A DNA stretch of 64,000 nucleotides, taken from contig JAKALP010000015.1 in NCBI GenBank assembly GCA_021824175.1, positions 62,001 to 126,000 on the forward strand. The letters are read 5' to 3'. Below are positions 26,229 to 35,836 of the stretch, in pieces; position 1 is the stretch's first letter, and each line of letters begins with the position of its first letter. Origin of the DNA: Deltaproteobacteria bacterium. Its GTDB lineage: Bacteria; Desulfobacterota; Desulfobacteria; Desulfobacterales; Desulfosarcinaceae. The notes beneath the pieces are model-generated. The model did not search any database. It was not told the DNA's origin and saw only the letters and a program-made list of their open reading frames with translations. The position numbers and the translations under genes are program-made.

Positions 26229-27677
26229 TCAGGAAGCCAAGGGCGGCTTGATGCCGTGGAAAAAGATCCAGGAAATCGCCAGGCCGATCCAGATAATAAA
26301 GCCGAAAAGGCAGACCAGATAAACAGCGGCCAGACGGCCGATACCCTCTTCCCAAAGTTTGCGGAAATTGGAGACCACGCCAATGGTGAAAAAGGTCAGG
26401 GTAAAAAAGATCACCCGGAACACATCCCCGCCGCCGGTCACGGCCTTGGCCGTGGGAAGCACGGTGGAAGATTGCAAACAGATGAACAGGAGCACCAGAA
26501 AGGTCAGGACATAGCCCAGCACGAACTTGGGAAAGCGCTCCCAGATCTGGCCGGGCCGGACCCGTTCGCCGGGTTTGCACTCGATTACGGAGCACCAGAT
26601 AATGGCCAAAACAAAAGCCCATACGCCGATGAACACATCGATGAACACTTTGACCGTGGTGGCCGCCATGGTCATCCAGCCCTCTTTGAAGGCCGGCCCG
26701 CCGGCAGCCAATATCTTGGCCCGGATGAGCGAATCGGTGATGGCGCCGCTGGCCACGGCCGCGCCGTCGGTTTTGACGGCCAGCCCCATCCAGGCCCCGG
26801 CTACCATGGGTTCATTGTAAAAAAAGTGTTGGGCGAAAAAGGGCAGTACGAGTAGTTCCACCACGGCAAAGATCACCACCAGGGAGGAGACCATGATGGG
26901 GATGATGGGGCGGGCGCGGATGGCGCCGCCCGTGGCAATGGCCGCCGACACGCCGCAGATGGAGATGCCCGAGGCCAGGGGCGCGGCCCACTCCCGGCTG
27001 AATTTGAAGTATTTGCGGGCCACCAGATACACCAGGGCCCAGTAGATCAGATAGGCTTCTACGATGGCGCACAAGCCGCGGAACATGACCGCCGAGGCCA
27101 ACCCCAGGGCTTCGGCCGCCTTGACGCCCAGCCCGGCACCAAGAATGACAATGGCCGTCTTGATGTAGAGCTCCGGACGGATGGCCTCGTGCATGACTTT
27201 GGCCAACCCCGGCATGAAGTTGCCGACGATCAGGCCGAGGATCAGGGCCACGATGAAACCCGCCTCACCCGTCAGGTTGAGCGACCAGCCAATATTGAAT
27301 TGCTTCAATTTGTCCGGCGTCGCGGCGATCCGCGCGAAGTGACCCCCCATCCAGCACAGGTAGCTCAGAAAGAACACCAGCGTAAAACCGATGGCGAACT
27401 TTTTGATATCGGCTCCCAGCAGCCGGGCGCCCACGCACATTACCGCCAGCATGAACACATAGGTCAGCACCAGGGATACCAGTCCCGGAAGACCGGCGTA
27501 TCCCTTGGAAAGGGGCGCCAAAATTTGGGACGCCTGGGTCCAGACCTTGGTGCTCACGGTCCAACCAAAGATGTCCAATCCCGAGAAACGAAGCAACGAC
27601 AAGGCAAAAATAAATAAACCGATACACACCGCCAGCCAGTCTTCGCTGATGCGGCCTTTTGGAGCGGCTGTTTCCAT
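26229..27677 (-). CDS. YeiH/UPF0324-family putative sulfate exporter
   Basis: 482 residues, about 12 hydrophobic segments. Signature stretches of the UPF0324 family: NFMPGLAKVMHEAIRPELYIK, TAIVILGAGLGVKAAEA, ASGISICGVSAAIATGGAIR, MVAGAWMGLAVKTDGAAVASG. The family is annotated as putative sulfate/sulfonate exporters; direct proof is limited. METAAPK at 27677 is taken as the start because AAAGGAGG lies 5 bases upstream. A small one-span membrane protein gene follows. Confidence 0.85.
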   Translation of the reverse strand: METAAPKGRISEDWLAVCIGLFIFALSLLRFSGLDIFGWTVSTKVWTQASQILAPLSKGYAGLPGLVSLVLTYVFMLAVMCVGARLLGADIKKFAIGFTLVFFLSYLCWMGGHFARIAATPDKLKQFNIGWSLNLTGEAGFIVALILGLIVGNFMPGLAKVMHEAIRPELYIKTAIVILGAGLGVKAAEALGLASAVMFRGLCAIVEAYLIYWALVYLVARKYFKFSREWAAPLASGISICGVSAAIATGGAIRARPIIPIMVSSLVVIFAVVELLVLPFFAQHFFYNEPMVAGAWMGLAVKTDGAAVASGAITDSLIRAKILAAGGPAFKEGWMTMAATTVKVFIDVFIGVWAFVLAIIWCSVIECKPGERVRPGQIWERFPKFVLGYVLTFLVLLFICLQSSTVLPTAKAVTGGGDVFRVIFFTLTFFTIGVVSNFRKLWEEGIGRLAAVYLVCLFGFIIWIGLAISWIFFHGIKPPLAS

Positions 27678-28031
27678 AGGTCCTCCTTTCGGTTGGCCCA
27701 AGTCTGGGCGGTCCATATAAAAGAAAAGATCGATGACCTCCAGGGCGTTGCCTTGCGCCCGTTGTCCTTGGAGAAGTGGTGAGCAGGTGTGGGAAGAGAT
27801 TCGCGTTTGGCGTCTCCCACTATCTCAATGATGATTGTCTATGTCAATAGGTGTTGTTAATCCAGGTGGTTGCACAGATAGTGGGTAGTAATTTGATTCT
27901 TTACAACCTTTACACTCCATGACAAGGAATTATTTGTTTATAGAAATGCGCACCCCGTGTTATGGGTAAACCATACTCGAAAAAGCTCAACCAAGACTAA
28001 CCTTTCAACCATGCACAGCTCTGGAGGGAAC
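27678..28031. other. Divergent promoter region between yeiH-type and liv genes
   Basis: 354 bases without a gene. Contains an imperfect hairpin (GTGGGA near 27788, TCTCCCAC near 27815) and an AT-rich stretch (27880-27950) where the liv promoter is likely, but no -35/-10 pair was clear. Confidence 0.4.
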
Positions 28032-29291
28032 ATGAAAACTTTTATGAGTTTCGTGGTGGCTTTGGGATTGGCCGGTGCCATTATCTTGCAACCCTTGGGA
28101 GCCGCTGCCGCTGACAAGAGCATTCTCATCGGCTTTACGGCCTCCCAAACCGGCAAGCTCAATGTGGAAGCCACCCGCCAGATCAACGGCTTGAACCTTT
28201 GGGTGGAGCAGGTCAACCAGGCCGGCGGCATCAAGTTGCCCGACGGCACCCATGTGAAAGTGCAGACCAAATATTACGATGATGAGAGTAACAAAGAACG
28301 AGTTCAGGAACTTTACACCCGCCTGATCAGCAGCGACAAAGCCGACTTTCTGATCAGCCCTTACAGCAGCGGTCTGGCCGATGCCGCCGCGGTCATGGCC
28401 CAGCAGTACAACAAGATCATGATCACCACCGGCGCCTCCTCAGACTCGATTTTCAAAAAGGGTTACACCTTGGTCTATATGACCTACACGCCGGCGAGCC
28501 GCTACCTGACCGGCGCGTTGGATGTACTGCTCAAGCTCGATCCGGCCGCCAAAAAGATCGCCATCATTCATGAAAACGACAAATTCTCCACCGACGTGGT
28601 CACCGCCCTGAAAAAATATGCTGAAGACAAAGGCATGGAGGTGCCCATGTTCGAAGGCTATGACAGCGGGGCCACCGATTTCGCGCCCTTCATCAACAAG
28701 ATCCCCAAGGGCGTGGATGGCGTCATGGGCGGCGGTCACTTTGCGGACACTACCACCTTTGCGCGCCAGTTCTATGAGAAAAAGGTCCCTGCCAAAATGC
28801 TGGCCCTGCTGGTGGCGCCGCCGGAGCCCAAGTTCGCCGAGCTGGGCGATGCCTGCATCGGCGTGATCGGGCCCAGCCAATGGGAACCCTTTGCCACCTA
28901 CAGCCCGGAGGCCGCCAAAGCTGAAAAAGTGGAGTGGTTCGGCCCCACGGTTCAGGATTTTCTTAAACTCTACAGCGCCAAATACGGCAAGGAGGAGCCT
29001 TCCTATCACAGTGCCGGCGGCTACGCGGCCGGCCTGATCCTGCAAAAGGGTATTGAAGCGGCCGGCTCCCTGGATACCGACAAGGTCCAGGCCGCCATTG
29101 ACAAGGAAGATATGTACACCTTCTACGGCCGCATCAAGTTCAATACCACGCCCAATCTGCACGGATTGCAGGACGGTCACGAAATGATCTACATCCAGTG
29201 GCGCAAGGACAAACAAGGCAAGCCGGAAAAGATTGCGGTCTGGCCGGCTTCGGCTGCTTCGGCCGCGCCAGTGCTGCGTAAGGTTGAATAA
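28032..29291 (+). CDS. Branched-chain amino acid-type ABC transporter substrate-binding protein
   Basis: 419 residues. Signal peptide MKTFMSFVVALGLAGAIIL with cleavage near GAAAADKS. Mature protein: type 1 periplasmic binding fold of the LivK/Peripla_BP_6 group (ILIGFTASQTGKLNVEATRQ, then ISPYSSGLADAAAVMAQ, later GGYAAGLILQKGIEAAG). Ligands of this group include branched-chain amino acids, urea, and aromatic or aliphatic acids. GGAGGG before ATG 28032. First gene of livKHMGF; the other four components follow in order. Confidence 0.9.
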   Translation: MKTFMSFVVALGLAGAIILQPLGAAAADKSILIGFTASQTGKLNVEATRQINGLNLWVEQVNQAGGIKLPDGTHVKVQTKYYDDESNKERVQELYTRLISSDKADFLISPYSSGLADAAAVMAQQYNKIMITTGASSDSIFKKGYTLVYMTYTPASRYLTGALDVLLKLDPAAKKIAIIHENDKFSTDVVTALKKYAEDKGMEVPMFEGYDSGATDFAPFINKIPKGVDGVMGGGHFADTTTFARQFYEKKVPAKMLALLVAPPEPKFAELGDACIGVIGPSQWEPFATYSPEAAKAEKVEWFGPTVQDFLKLYSAKYGKEEPSYHSAGGYAAGLILQKGIEAAGSLDTDKVQAAIDKEDMYTFYGRIKFNTTPNLHGLQDGHEMIYIQWRKDKQGKPEKIAVWPASAASAAPVLRKVE

Positions 29292-29366
29292 CCTCACGGA
29301 TCCATTGCTGGGTTCTGCCGGGGCAATTTCTTCTTGCGGCAAGACCCTATTGGAGAAATGCACTCT

Positions 29367-30224
29367 ATGTTTGCCCATTTATCCGCCTCGCTGGTCGACG
29401 GCCTGCTCATCGGCTTTGTCTACGGCATCGCCGCCATGGGTCTCTCCCTGATCTGGGGGGTCATGCGGGTCATCAATCTGGCCCATGGCGCCACCATGGC
29501 CCTGGGCATGTTCTGCATCTACGGCCTGTTTACCAAGCTGGGCATCAATCCCTACCTTGGGGTGCCATTGGCCGCGCTGCTGGCCCTGCTCTTTGGCTTC
29601 CTCATTTACGGCGTAGCCCTGCACCGGGTGATGCAGTCCGGTTATCTCTACACCCTGCTGGCCACCTTTGCCGTCAACATGATCATCATCGGCGTGGGCA
29701 CTACACTGTTTACCACTTCCCCGCGCAATGTGGATTTCTCGTTGGGTTCCCTGCAAATGGGGTCCGAGATCCTGCTGGGTACACGGTTGGTGGCGGCCGT
29801 GGCTTCGGTGGTGATCACCGTGGCGCTCTACCTCTTTCTTTACTTCACCCGCACGGGCAAAGCCATCCGGGCGGTGTCCAACAACCGCGCCGCGGCCGAG
29901 CTCATGGGCATCTCCTCCACCCAGGTGCTGGCCTTGAGTTTCGGCCTGGGCACCATGCTGGCGGCCGTGGCCGGCGGTTTGACCGCCACCTTCTTCCCTT
30001 TCACTATATTGAGCGGCGGCGCCTATCAGCTCAAATCTTTCGTCATCTGCGTGCTCGGAGGGTTGGGAAATCCGCTGGGCGCGCTGTTCGGCGGCCTGAT
30101 CCTGGGCGCCCTGGAAGGCATCGTGCCGGTCTTCATGCCGGTCAGCTGGGTGCCGGTGGTGGAGTTCGGCCTGTTTGTCCTTGTGCTGGTGGTCCGGCCC
30201 ACGGGTCTCATGGGAGCAAAATAA
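29367..30224 (+). CDS. livH: LivH-type ABC transporter permease
   Basis: 285 residues, about eight hydrophobic segments. Signature IAAMGLSLIWGVMRVINLAHG, the conserved opening of the LivH group, and AVSNNRAAAELMGISSTQV, the loop that meets the ATPase. ATG 29367 is favoured over 29358 by the distance from GGAGAA. The stop codon is separated by one base from the ATG of the next gene. Confidence 0.9.
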   Translation: MFAHLSASLVDGLLIGFVYGIAAMGLSLIWGVMRVINLAHGATMALGMFCIYGLFTKLGINPYLGVPLAALLALLFGFLIYGVALHRVMQSGYLYTLLATFAVNMIIIGVGTTLFTTSPRNVDFSLGSLQMGSEILLGTRLVAAVASVVITVALYLFLYFTRTGKAIRAVSNNRAAAELMGISSTQVLALSFGLGTMLAAVAGGLTATFFPFTILSGGAYQLKSFVICVLGGLGNPLGALFGGLILGALEGIVPVFMPVSWVPVVEFGLFVLVLVVRPTGLMGAK

Positions 30225-30225
30225 T

Positions 30226-31194
30226 ATGTCTTTCTGGCGTTCCGCAGGCTTTTGGATCAATGTGCTGCTGGTGGCCATCGGCGGGGCGGTAGTATTGCTG
30301 ATACACCAAGACACGCTGCGGGAAACTGTTTTTACTATCCTGATGTTTGTAATACTGGCCTCCAGCCTCAACATCATCATGGGACTGACCGGGTATGTTA
30401 ATTTCGGCCACATTGTCTTCTTCGGCCTGGGTGGCTATTTCGGCTTTTTTCTACTCAGCCAATTGGGGTGGCCGCTCTACCTCTGCATGATAGCCGGTGG
30501 AGCATTGTCGGTAGTCATTGCCCTGGTAGTCGGTGCGGCCGTGCTGCGCCTGCGCGGCGCTTACTTTGCCCTGGCCACCATCGGCATCAATGAGGCGGCC
30601 CGCGCCTTTGTGGCCAACTTCGCGCCGTTTGGCGGCGCCACCGGCCTGTATGTCAACTTCTCCGCTTACAATGCCTATGGCGGTTCCAGCAAAGCCCTGT
30701 GGTGGATCTTCACCTTGTTATGGATCGTTACGATCATCACGGTGGTGGTGTGCTATCTGGTGAAGCATTCGCGTTTCGGCCTGGGCTTGATCGCCATCCG
30801 GGAAGATGAAGACGCCGCCATGGTAATGGGCGTCAAAACGCCCTGGGCCAAAACCGCGGCCTTTGCCTTGTCTGCGTTTTTCCCGGCCCTGGTGGGCACC
30901 CTTTACTTCTTCAAGAACGGCAACGTCGAGCCGGAAGACGCCTTTCGTTTCCAGCTCTCCCTGGAGATCCTGGTCATGGTCATGCTGGGCGGAAAAGGCT
31001 ATGTGCTGGGGCCCATCATTGGCGCCCTGGCCTATGAGCGGCTGCGGGGCGTGCTGCTGGTGAGTCCGCTGTTCAAGAACCTGCATCTGGCGCTGTCCGG
31101 CGCCATTCTGCTGCTCATTGTACTCTTCATGCCTGGGGGGCTGGTCGGCTGGGTGCGCGACCGTCTGCCCAGACTCAGGAGATGGCTGGAATGA
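30226..31194 (+). CDS. livM: LivM-type ABC transporter permease
   Basis: 322 residues, about ten hydrophobic segments. LivM landmarks: SLNIIMGLTGYVNFGHIVFFG, LRGAYFALATIGINEAARAF, and GLGLIAIREDEDAAMVMGVK (ATPase contact loop). The ATG is one base after the livH stop codon, and its own TGA overlaps the ATG of livG, so the operon is translationally tight. Confidence 0.9.
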   Translation: MSFWRSAGFWINVLLVAIGGAVVLLIHQDTLRETVFTILMFVILASSLNIIMGLTGYVNFGHIVFFGLGGYFGFFLLSQLGWPLYLCMIAGGALSVVIALVVGAAVLRLRGAYFALATIGINEAARAFVANFAPFGGATGLYVNFSAYNAYGGSSKALWWIFTLLWIVTIITVVVCYLVKHSRFGLGLIAIREDEDAAMVMGVKTPWAKTAAFALSAFFPALVGTLYFFKNGNVEPEDAFRFQLSLEILVMVMLGGKGYVLGPIIGALAYERLRGVLLVSPLFKNLHLALSGAILLLIVLFMPGGLVGWVRDRLPRLRRWLE

Positions 31195-31934
31195 TCCTGC
31201 AAGTCAAGAATGTCTCCAAGCAGTTCGGCGGATTGCAAGCACTGAATGATGTCTCCTTCGAACTGTCCGAGGGCCGGATTCTGGGTCTCATCGGTCCCAA
31301 TGGGGCCGGCAAGACCACCTTGTTCAATACGATCAATGGTGTGTTTGCGCCCACCCAGGGTCAGATCGTATTCCGGGGCGAAGATGTTACCGGCCAGCCG
31401 GCCTACAATATGGCGCGCCGTGGGCTGGCGCGGGCCCATCAGGTGGTGCGGCCGTTGAGCGATTTGACGGTCCATGAGAATGTCATGGTAGGAGCCTGTT
31501 TCGGCCGCGAGGGCCTCGGCTTGCGGCAGGCGGCCCGGCGGGCCGAAGAAGCCCTGAGCCGCGTGGGTCTGATCGAGCGCGCTGAACAGCCGGCGGGCAG
31601 CCTGAATGTGGCCCAGAAGAAACGGCTGGAGATGGCCCGGGCCCTGGCGGCCCAACCCTATCTGATTCTGCTGGATGAAGTGCTGGCCGGCCTCAACCCT
31701 TCGGAGATCACGGCCATGATGGCCACCATCCGAGCCATCCGGGAGCAAGGGGCCACCATTTTCATGATCGAACATGTGATGCAAGCCATCATGTCCATCT
31801 CGGATCATATTATTGTCTTGGATTACGGCTCGCTCATTGCTTCCGGGCCGCCCCAGGAAGTAGCCAACAATCAAAAGGTGATTGAAGCCTATTTGGGAGA
31901 CCCGAGGCTCACTGAGAGACTCATGGCGGAGTAA
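31191..31934 (+). CDS. livG: LivG-type ABC transporter ATPase
   Basis: 247 residues. Walker A GPNGAGKTT, the LivG-type signature LNVAQKKRLEMARAL in place of the classic LSGGQ, Walker B LILLDEVLAGL, and switch His in MIEHVM. Start at ATG 31191 (ATGA overlap with livM stop; AGGAG 10 bases upstream). Confidence 0.9.
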   Translation: MILQVKNVSKQFGGLQALNDVSFELSEGRILGLIGPNGAGKTTLFNTINGVFAPTQGQIVFRGEDVTGQPAYNMARRGLARAHQVVRPLSDLTVHENVMVGACFGREGLGLRQAARRAEEALSRVGLIERAEQPAGSLNVAQKKRLEMARALAAQPYLILLDEVLAGLNPSEITAMMATIRAIREQGATIFMIEHVMQAIMSISDHIIVLDYGSLIASGPPQEVANNQKVIEAYLGDPRLTERLMAE

Positions 31935-31939
31935 ATGTA

Positions 31940-32650
31940 ATGGCGCTACTGGAAGTACAAAACATCGCGTCCGGATATGAAGGGGTCCAGATCCTGTGGG
32001 GCGTCAACCTCAAGCTGGAGCCTGGCCGGCTCACCACCCTGGTGGGCAGCAATGGCGTGGGCAAGACCACCTTGCTGAAAACCGTGCTGGGGCTGCTTAA
32101 GCCACTGGAAGGCCGCGTGACCTTTAAGGATAAGCCCATCACCCACCTGCCGCCTTACGCCCGCGCCCGGGCAGGACTCGCCATGGTGCCCGAAGGCCGC
32201 CAGCTCTTCACCGACATGACCATTCTGGAGAACTTGCACCTGGGCGCCTTTTCGCCGCGCTCGCGCGCCGGTCTCAAACAGAACCTGGAAAAAGTATATG
32301 AGATCTTTCCGCGCCTCAAGGAACGGGCCAACCAGAAGGCCGGTACCTTAAGCGGCGGCGAGCAGCAGATGGTGGCCGTGGCCCGGGGATTGATGGCCGA
32401 GCCGGAAATCCTCATGCTCGACGAACTCTCCCTGGGGCTTTCGCCCTTGTTGACGCTCAATCTCTTCGAATCCCTCACCCGCCTCAAAAAGACCGGTTTG
32501 ACCATGCTGCTGGTTGAACAGAACGTCACCATGGCCCTGGCGGTCAGCGATTACGCCTATGTGTTGGCCGAAGGCCGCGTTCACCTTGAAGGCCCGGCCA
32601 GGGAACTCAGCAAGAACGAAGAGGTGCGCCGTACCTATCTGGGTATCTGA
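31940..32650 (+). CDS. livF: LivF-type ABC transporter ATPase
   Basis: 236 residues. Walker A GSNGVGKTTLL, signature LSGGEQQMVAVARGLM, Walker B ILMLDELSLGL, switch region LLVEQNV. Five bases after livG. It completes the five-gene transporter. A family C repeat begins 10 bases after the stop codon. Confidence 0.92.
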   Translation: MALLEVQNIASGYEGVQILWGVNLKLEPGRLTTLVGSNGVGKTTLLKTVLGLLKPLEGRVTFKDKPITHLPPYARARAGLAMVPEGRQLFTDMTILENLHLGAFSPRSRAGLKQNLEKVYEIFPRLKERANQKAGTLSGGEQQMVAVARGLMAEPEILMLDELSLGLSPLLTLNLFESLTRLKKTGLTMLLVEQNVTMALAVSDYAYVLAEGRVHLEGPARELSKNEEVRRTYLGI

Positions 32651-32660
32651 TAGGGTTTAT

Positions 32661-32765
32661 TCGTTGATTCGTTGACTGGTTGATTCGTGGAAGGAATGCT
32701 ATCGTTATACCGAATGTTAAATGGCAGAAGCAAAAATACCCAATCAACCAATCAACGAATCAACG
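32661..32765. repeat. 8-bp-period inverted repeat element, family C (TTCGTTGA / AATCAACG)
   Basis: Left arm TTCGTTGA TTCGTTGA CTGGTTGA TTCGTGGA; right arm (32739-32763) CAATCAAC CAATCAAC GAATCAAC in the opposite sense, with about 45 unique bases between. It fills the space between the convergent livF and octaheme cytochrome genes, each arm following the nearer stop codon. Confidence 0.9.
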
Positions 32766-32768
32766 CCT

Positions 32769-34283
32769 TTACTTCGCCTTTCCCATCAGCTCCCGAGCGG
32801 CCTGCCAGTCGCGCATCTCCATAATGGTGCGGGTCAGTTGGTACCGGCCGTCATCGAAGACACCATAATCACCTCCACCTGCCATGGCTGAAACAAATCG
32901 GACGGAGTTGGCGTAGAGCAGCCAGGAGTCACTCCAGCGCCGTTCGATATACTCATCAAACAGGCTGCCGCCGCTGCTGGCATCCTGAGCCAGCCCTTTT
33001 TGCCAGATGATCTGCATTTGTTGGGTGGCGGTGTGCACCTGGGCGTTGGTGGCGGCAATGGTGTGGTCCAAACGTTCAAAATGGGACTCCACCCAGTCGC
33101 GGCTGTGGCAGGCGCGGCAGGTGGCCTGCATGGCGCCCTGGCGGGTTTGAATCTCTTTGGCCGAAATCAGAAAATCACTGGCCGGCGTGCCGTCCAGGTC
33201 GGTGGGCAGCGGCAGACCGACCTTGTTGCGGATCACAGTGGTGTCCGGCGAGCGGGGCTGGGGATGGGCGTAGATCAAGCCGAAGATGCGCCATCCCAGA
33301 CGGTCGTTCATCTGGTGCGTGCGCTGGCTGATCACATTGCCGTCCGCATCGGTCACCAGGCTGATGTGGCAGACCGCGCAGGTGGGCGTCTCAAAATCGC
33401 GGCCCACCACCCAGGGCACATGGTCGAAATTCCACTTGGCTTCATGGGCGGAGAAGATATTGCCATGCTTGCTCGTGCTGTAAACCTTGAAGGCGGGCAC
33501 ATCCGGGCCGGAGTGGCACTCTTTGCAGGTGTAAGGTTTGCGGGCGCTCTCAATGGAAAAACGATGGCGGGCATGGCAACTGGTGCAGGCCCCGCGGCTG
33601 CCGTCCAGATTGATCCGGCCGACCCCCTGGTTGGGCCACCCTTTGATCACAGGGAAGGTCAGATCGCCCACATCGGTTTGACGGGAACGAGTACCGGCCA
33701 GCTCCAGTCGGGTGCCGTGGCAGTAATAGCACCCATCGGCCTGGGTCTGGGGGTCGGCCTTGTTGAAATAAAGCTTGCCATCCTTGAGAACCCCCTCGCC
33801 CAGAATGTTGCGCTCCAGATCGTTATAAAGCGAATTGTCCGCCAGATTGCCATAGGCCGCGGCCATGATATTCTTGGCGTACTGTTCGCGCTCTTTGACA
33901 TGGCACACGGCGCAATCGTCTGGGCTGACCACCACATGCACCCGGTAGCCGTTGTGTTCAAAGGTGTCGGCGTGCTGGTCGGGCCGCAGGGTGTGGCATT
34001 CAGCGCAGCCCACGCGCGTGTCACGCAGGTTTTCCGGTATCTGGGGACTGGAAAGCTTGAGCCCCAGCCCTTTGGCCTGCATGGCGCTTTTGGGGGTGAT
34101 AGCGGCATGGCGGCTGCGGTTCCAATCCGCCACAATGCCGGGATGGGTGCTGCCATGACAGCCCAGGCAATCCTGGGTGGCGGCGCTGAGCGACGAGGTC
34201 CCCGCGGCCGCGGCCATTCCGCAGCATCCGAGAATTAAGGTGCAAACCCAAAAAATTTGGCGAATTCGAAAAAGGCAAGGCAT
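32769..34283 (-). CDS. Octaheme cytochrome c, hydroxylamine-oxidoreductase-like group
   Basis: 504 residues with a signal peptide (MPCLFRIRQIFWVC, cleavage near MAAAAG). Eight CxxCH heme sites: 39-43 CLGCH, 93-97 CAECH, 124-128 CAVCH, 185-189 CYYCH, 233-237 CTSCH, 253-257 CKECH, 302-306 CAVCH, 389-393 CRACH. Heme number, spacing, the opening CLGCHGSTHPGIVADW and the conserved C-terminal ANSVRFVSAMAGGGDYGVF resemble HAO-type multiheme enzymes, which oxidise hydroxylamine or hydrazine or work as reductases when the catalytic heme is not cross-linked. Whether the cross-linking Tyr is present cannot be decided by eye. Ribosome site AGGAGG before the ATG. Confidence 0.82.
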   Translation of the reverse strand: MPCLFRIRQIFWVCTLILGCCGMAAAAGTSSLSAATQDCLGCHGSTHPGIVADWNRSRHAAITPKSAMQAKGLGLKLSSPQIPENLRDTRVGCAECHTLRPDQHADTFEHNGYRVHVVVSPDDCAVCHVKEREQYAKNIMAAAYGNLADNSLYNDLERNILGEGVLKDGKLYFNKADPQTQADGCYYCHGTRLELAGTRSRQTDVGDLTFPVIKGWPNQGVGRINLDGSRGACTSCHARHRFSIESARKPYTCKECHSGPDVPAFKVYSTSKHGNIFSAHEAKWNFDHVPWVVGRDFETPTCAVCHISLVTDADGNVISQRTHQMNDRLGWRIFGLIYAHPQPRSPDTTVIRNKVGLPLPTDLDGTPASDFLISAKEIQTRQGAMQATCRACHSRDWVESHFERLDHTIAATNAQVHTATQQMQIIWQKGLAQDASSGGSLFDEYIERRWSDSWLLYANSVRFVSAMAGGGDYGVFDDGRYQLTRTIMEMRDWQAARELMGKAK

Positions 34284-34618
34284 GATGAGGCCTCCTGAGA
34301 AGATGGGCTGAGAGAGCAGATTATTGAATATACTTAAAACAGGATGAATTCAACGGCGGGGGAGCGCAAGTCACAACTGTTGCTTGCCAAAGGCTTTCAT
34401 GCAGGCGTACTCGTACGCGAGAATATTTTAAAAGCATTCGAGTACGAGTACGAGTACGATAATAAGGGGTTAATCCTTTGCCTTATGCTATAGTCATGAC
34501 TCGCACTCCGGACAGGGTGAAAGGTTGTCTTCTTCCCCAGGCTCTGCTACTTCTCGGTCGTTGTGCTTCCGACACGGCCCTTATTGGAAGCAAACCGCTG
34601 AACAAGAAAGATCCGACC
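34284..34618. other. Intergenic region between the divergent cytochrome and permease genes
   Basis: 335 bases. Holds the family G repeat (34406-34458). The frame of the permease is open upstream to 34478, but the first 47 codons do not look like membrane protein and overlap this region. No promoter was clear. Confidence 0.5.
34406..34458. repeat. 6-bp-period inverted repeat, family G (GTACTC / GAGTAC)
   Basis: Left CGTACTCGTACGCGAGA (34406-34422); right TCGAGTACGAGTACGAGTAC (34438-34457): GAGTAC three times in 6-base phase, inverted to the left part, about 15 bases apart. Confidence 0.8.
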
Positions 34619-35836
34619 ATGTGGGCAATCATCATTTTCGTAATCACCTACATTGGCGTGGCCATCGGCCGTATCCCCGGCCTGTTGTTGGACCGCACCG
34701 GCATTGCCTTGCTGGGCGCCATTGCCATGGTGGTCAGCGGAGCGGTGCCCGTGAGCCGGGCCGTGGGGAGCATCGATGTGCCCACCATTTTACTTCTCTA
34801 CGCCTTGATGATCGTGTCGGCCCAACTGCGCCTGGGCGGCTTCTATACCCAGGTGGCCCAGCGCATTGCGCGCATATGCCGACAGCCGCGACTTTTTCTT
34901 TTGATCAGCATGGGGGTCAGCGCCATGCTTTCAGCGGTTCTGGCCAATGATATTGTCTGCCTGGCTTTTACACCAGTGCTGGTCTTTTCCTTGTTGAGCG
35001 CCGGCATGAACCCCATCCCGTTTTTGATCGGTCTGGCCGTGGCCAGCAACATCGGCTCGGCCGCCACCATCATCGGCAACCCCCAGAACATGCTCATCGG
35101 CCAGTTCGGCCATCTCTCCTTTGGCGCGTTCCTGGGCTGGTGCGCGCCGCCCGTACTGGTCTCCTTTGGCGGCGCTTATGCCATCATTGTATGGTTTTAT
35201 CGCCACCGCTGGATATTAGCGGATACGATCCGGCTCGGAAGCAAAGAACATTACTGGCCCTCCTTTAACCCCTGGCAAAGCGGAAAAGGCATTGCCGCGA
35301 CCTTGGTTCTGATGGTGCTTTTCTTCACGCCAATTCCCAGGGAGATCTCGGCCCTGGCCATTGCCGGGCTGCTGTTGTGCAGCCGCCGCATGCAGTCGCG
35401 CCAGATCATCGCCCTGGTGGACTGGCCTCTGATCACTCTTTTTTGCGCCCTGTTCGTGGTCATCGAAGGCATCTCCTCTGTCCAGGTTCCCCAGCGCCTG
35501 GTGGCCATGCTTGCGGGCCACGGCATTGATATCCAGGCGCCCCTGGTACTTACCGGCGTCTCCACCCTCTTGAGCAACATCGTCAGCAACGTGCCCGCCA
35601 CCATGCTGCTGGTGCGGTTCCTGGACGCGGTCCAGCCCGTGCAGTGGTACGTATTGGCCCTCTCCAGCACCTTTGCCGGCAACCTGATCACCATCGGCAG
35701 CATCGCCAACCTCATCGTCATCGAGCAAGCCAAGGTCAACGGCATCACCATCGACTTCTGGACCCACGCCAAAGTAGGGCTGACGGTCACGGCATGGTCG
35801 TTGTTGGTGTTATTAGGATGGATTTTGATTATTTGA
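34619..35836 (+). CDS. ArsB/NhaD-superfamily ion or anion permease
   Basis: 405 residues, about 11 hydrophobic segments. It begins MWAIIIFVITYIGVAIGRIPG; the two internal repeats each contain the hallmark loop of the ion transporter superfamily (VLANDIVCLAFTPVLV and NIVSNVPATMLLVRFL) and NPQNMLIG. Members include sodium/proton antiporters, arsenite permeases and dicarboxylate carriers; substrate not assigned. ATG 34619 chosen because hydrophobic homologous sequence starts there; the ribosome site is weak. Confidence 0.8.
   Translation: MWAIIIFVITYIGVAIGRIPGLLLDRTGIALLGAIAMVVSGAVPVSRAVGSIDVPTILLLYALMIVSAQLRLGGFYTQVAQRIARICRQPRLFLLISMGVSAMLSAVLANDIVCLAFTPVLVFSLLSAGMNPIPFLIGLAVASNIGSAATIIGNPQNMLIGQFGHLSFGAFLGWCAPPVLVSFGGAYAIIVWFYRHRWILADTIRLGSKEHYWPSFNPWQSGKGIAATLVLMVLFFTPIPREISALAIAGLLLCSRRMQSRQIIALVDWPLITLFCALFVVIEGISSVQVPQRLVAMLAGHGIDIQAPLVLTGVSTLLSNIVSNVPATMLLVRFLDAVQPVQWYVLALSSTFAGNLITIGSIANLIVIEQAKVNGITIDFWTHAKVGLTVTAWSLLVLLGWILII

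Noticed and set aside
33000-34238. 412-codon + strand frame opposite the octaheme cytochrome gene
   Set aside because: Shadow frame; the minus strand has eight heme sites and a signal peptide.
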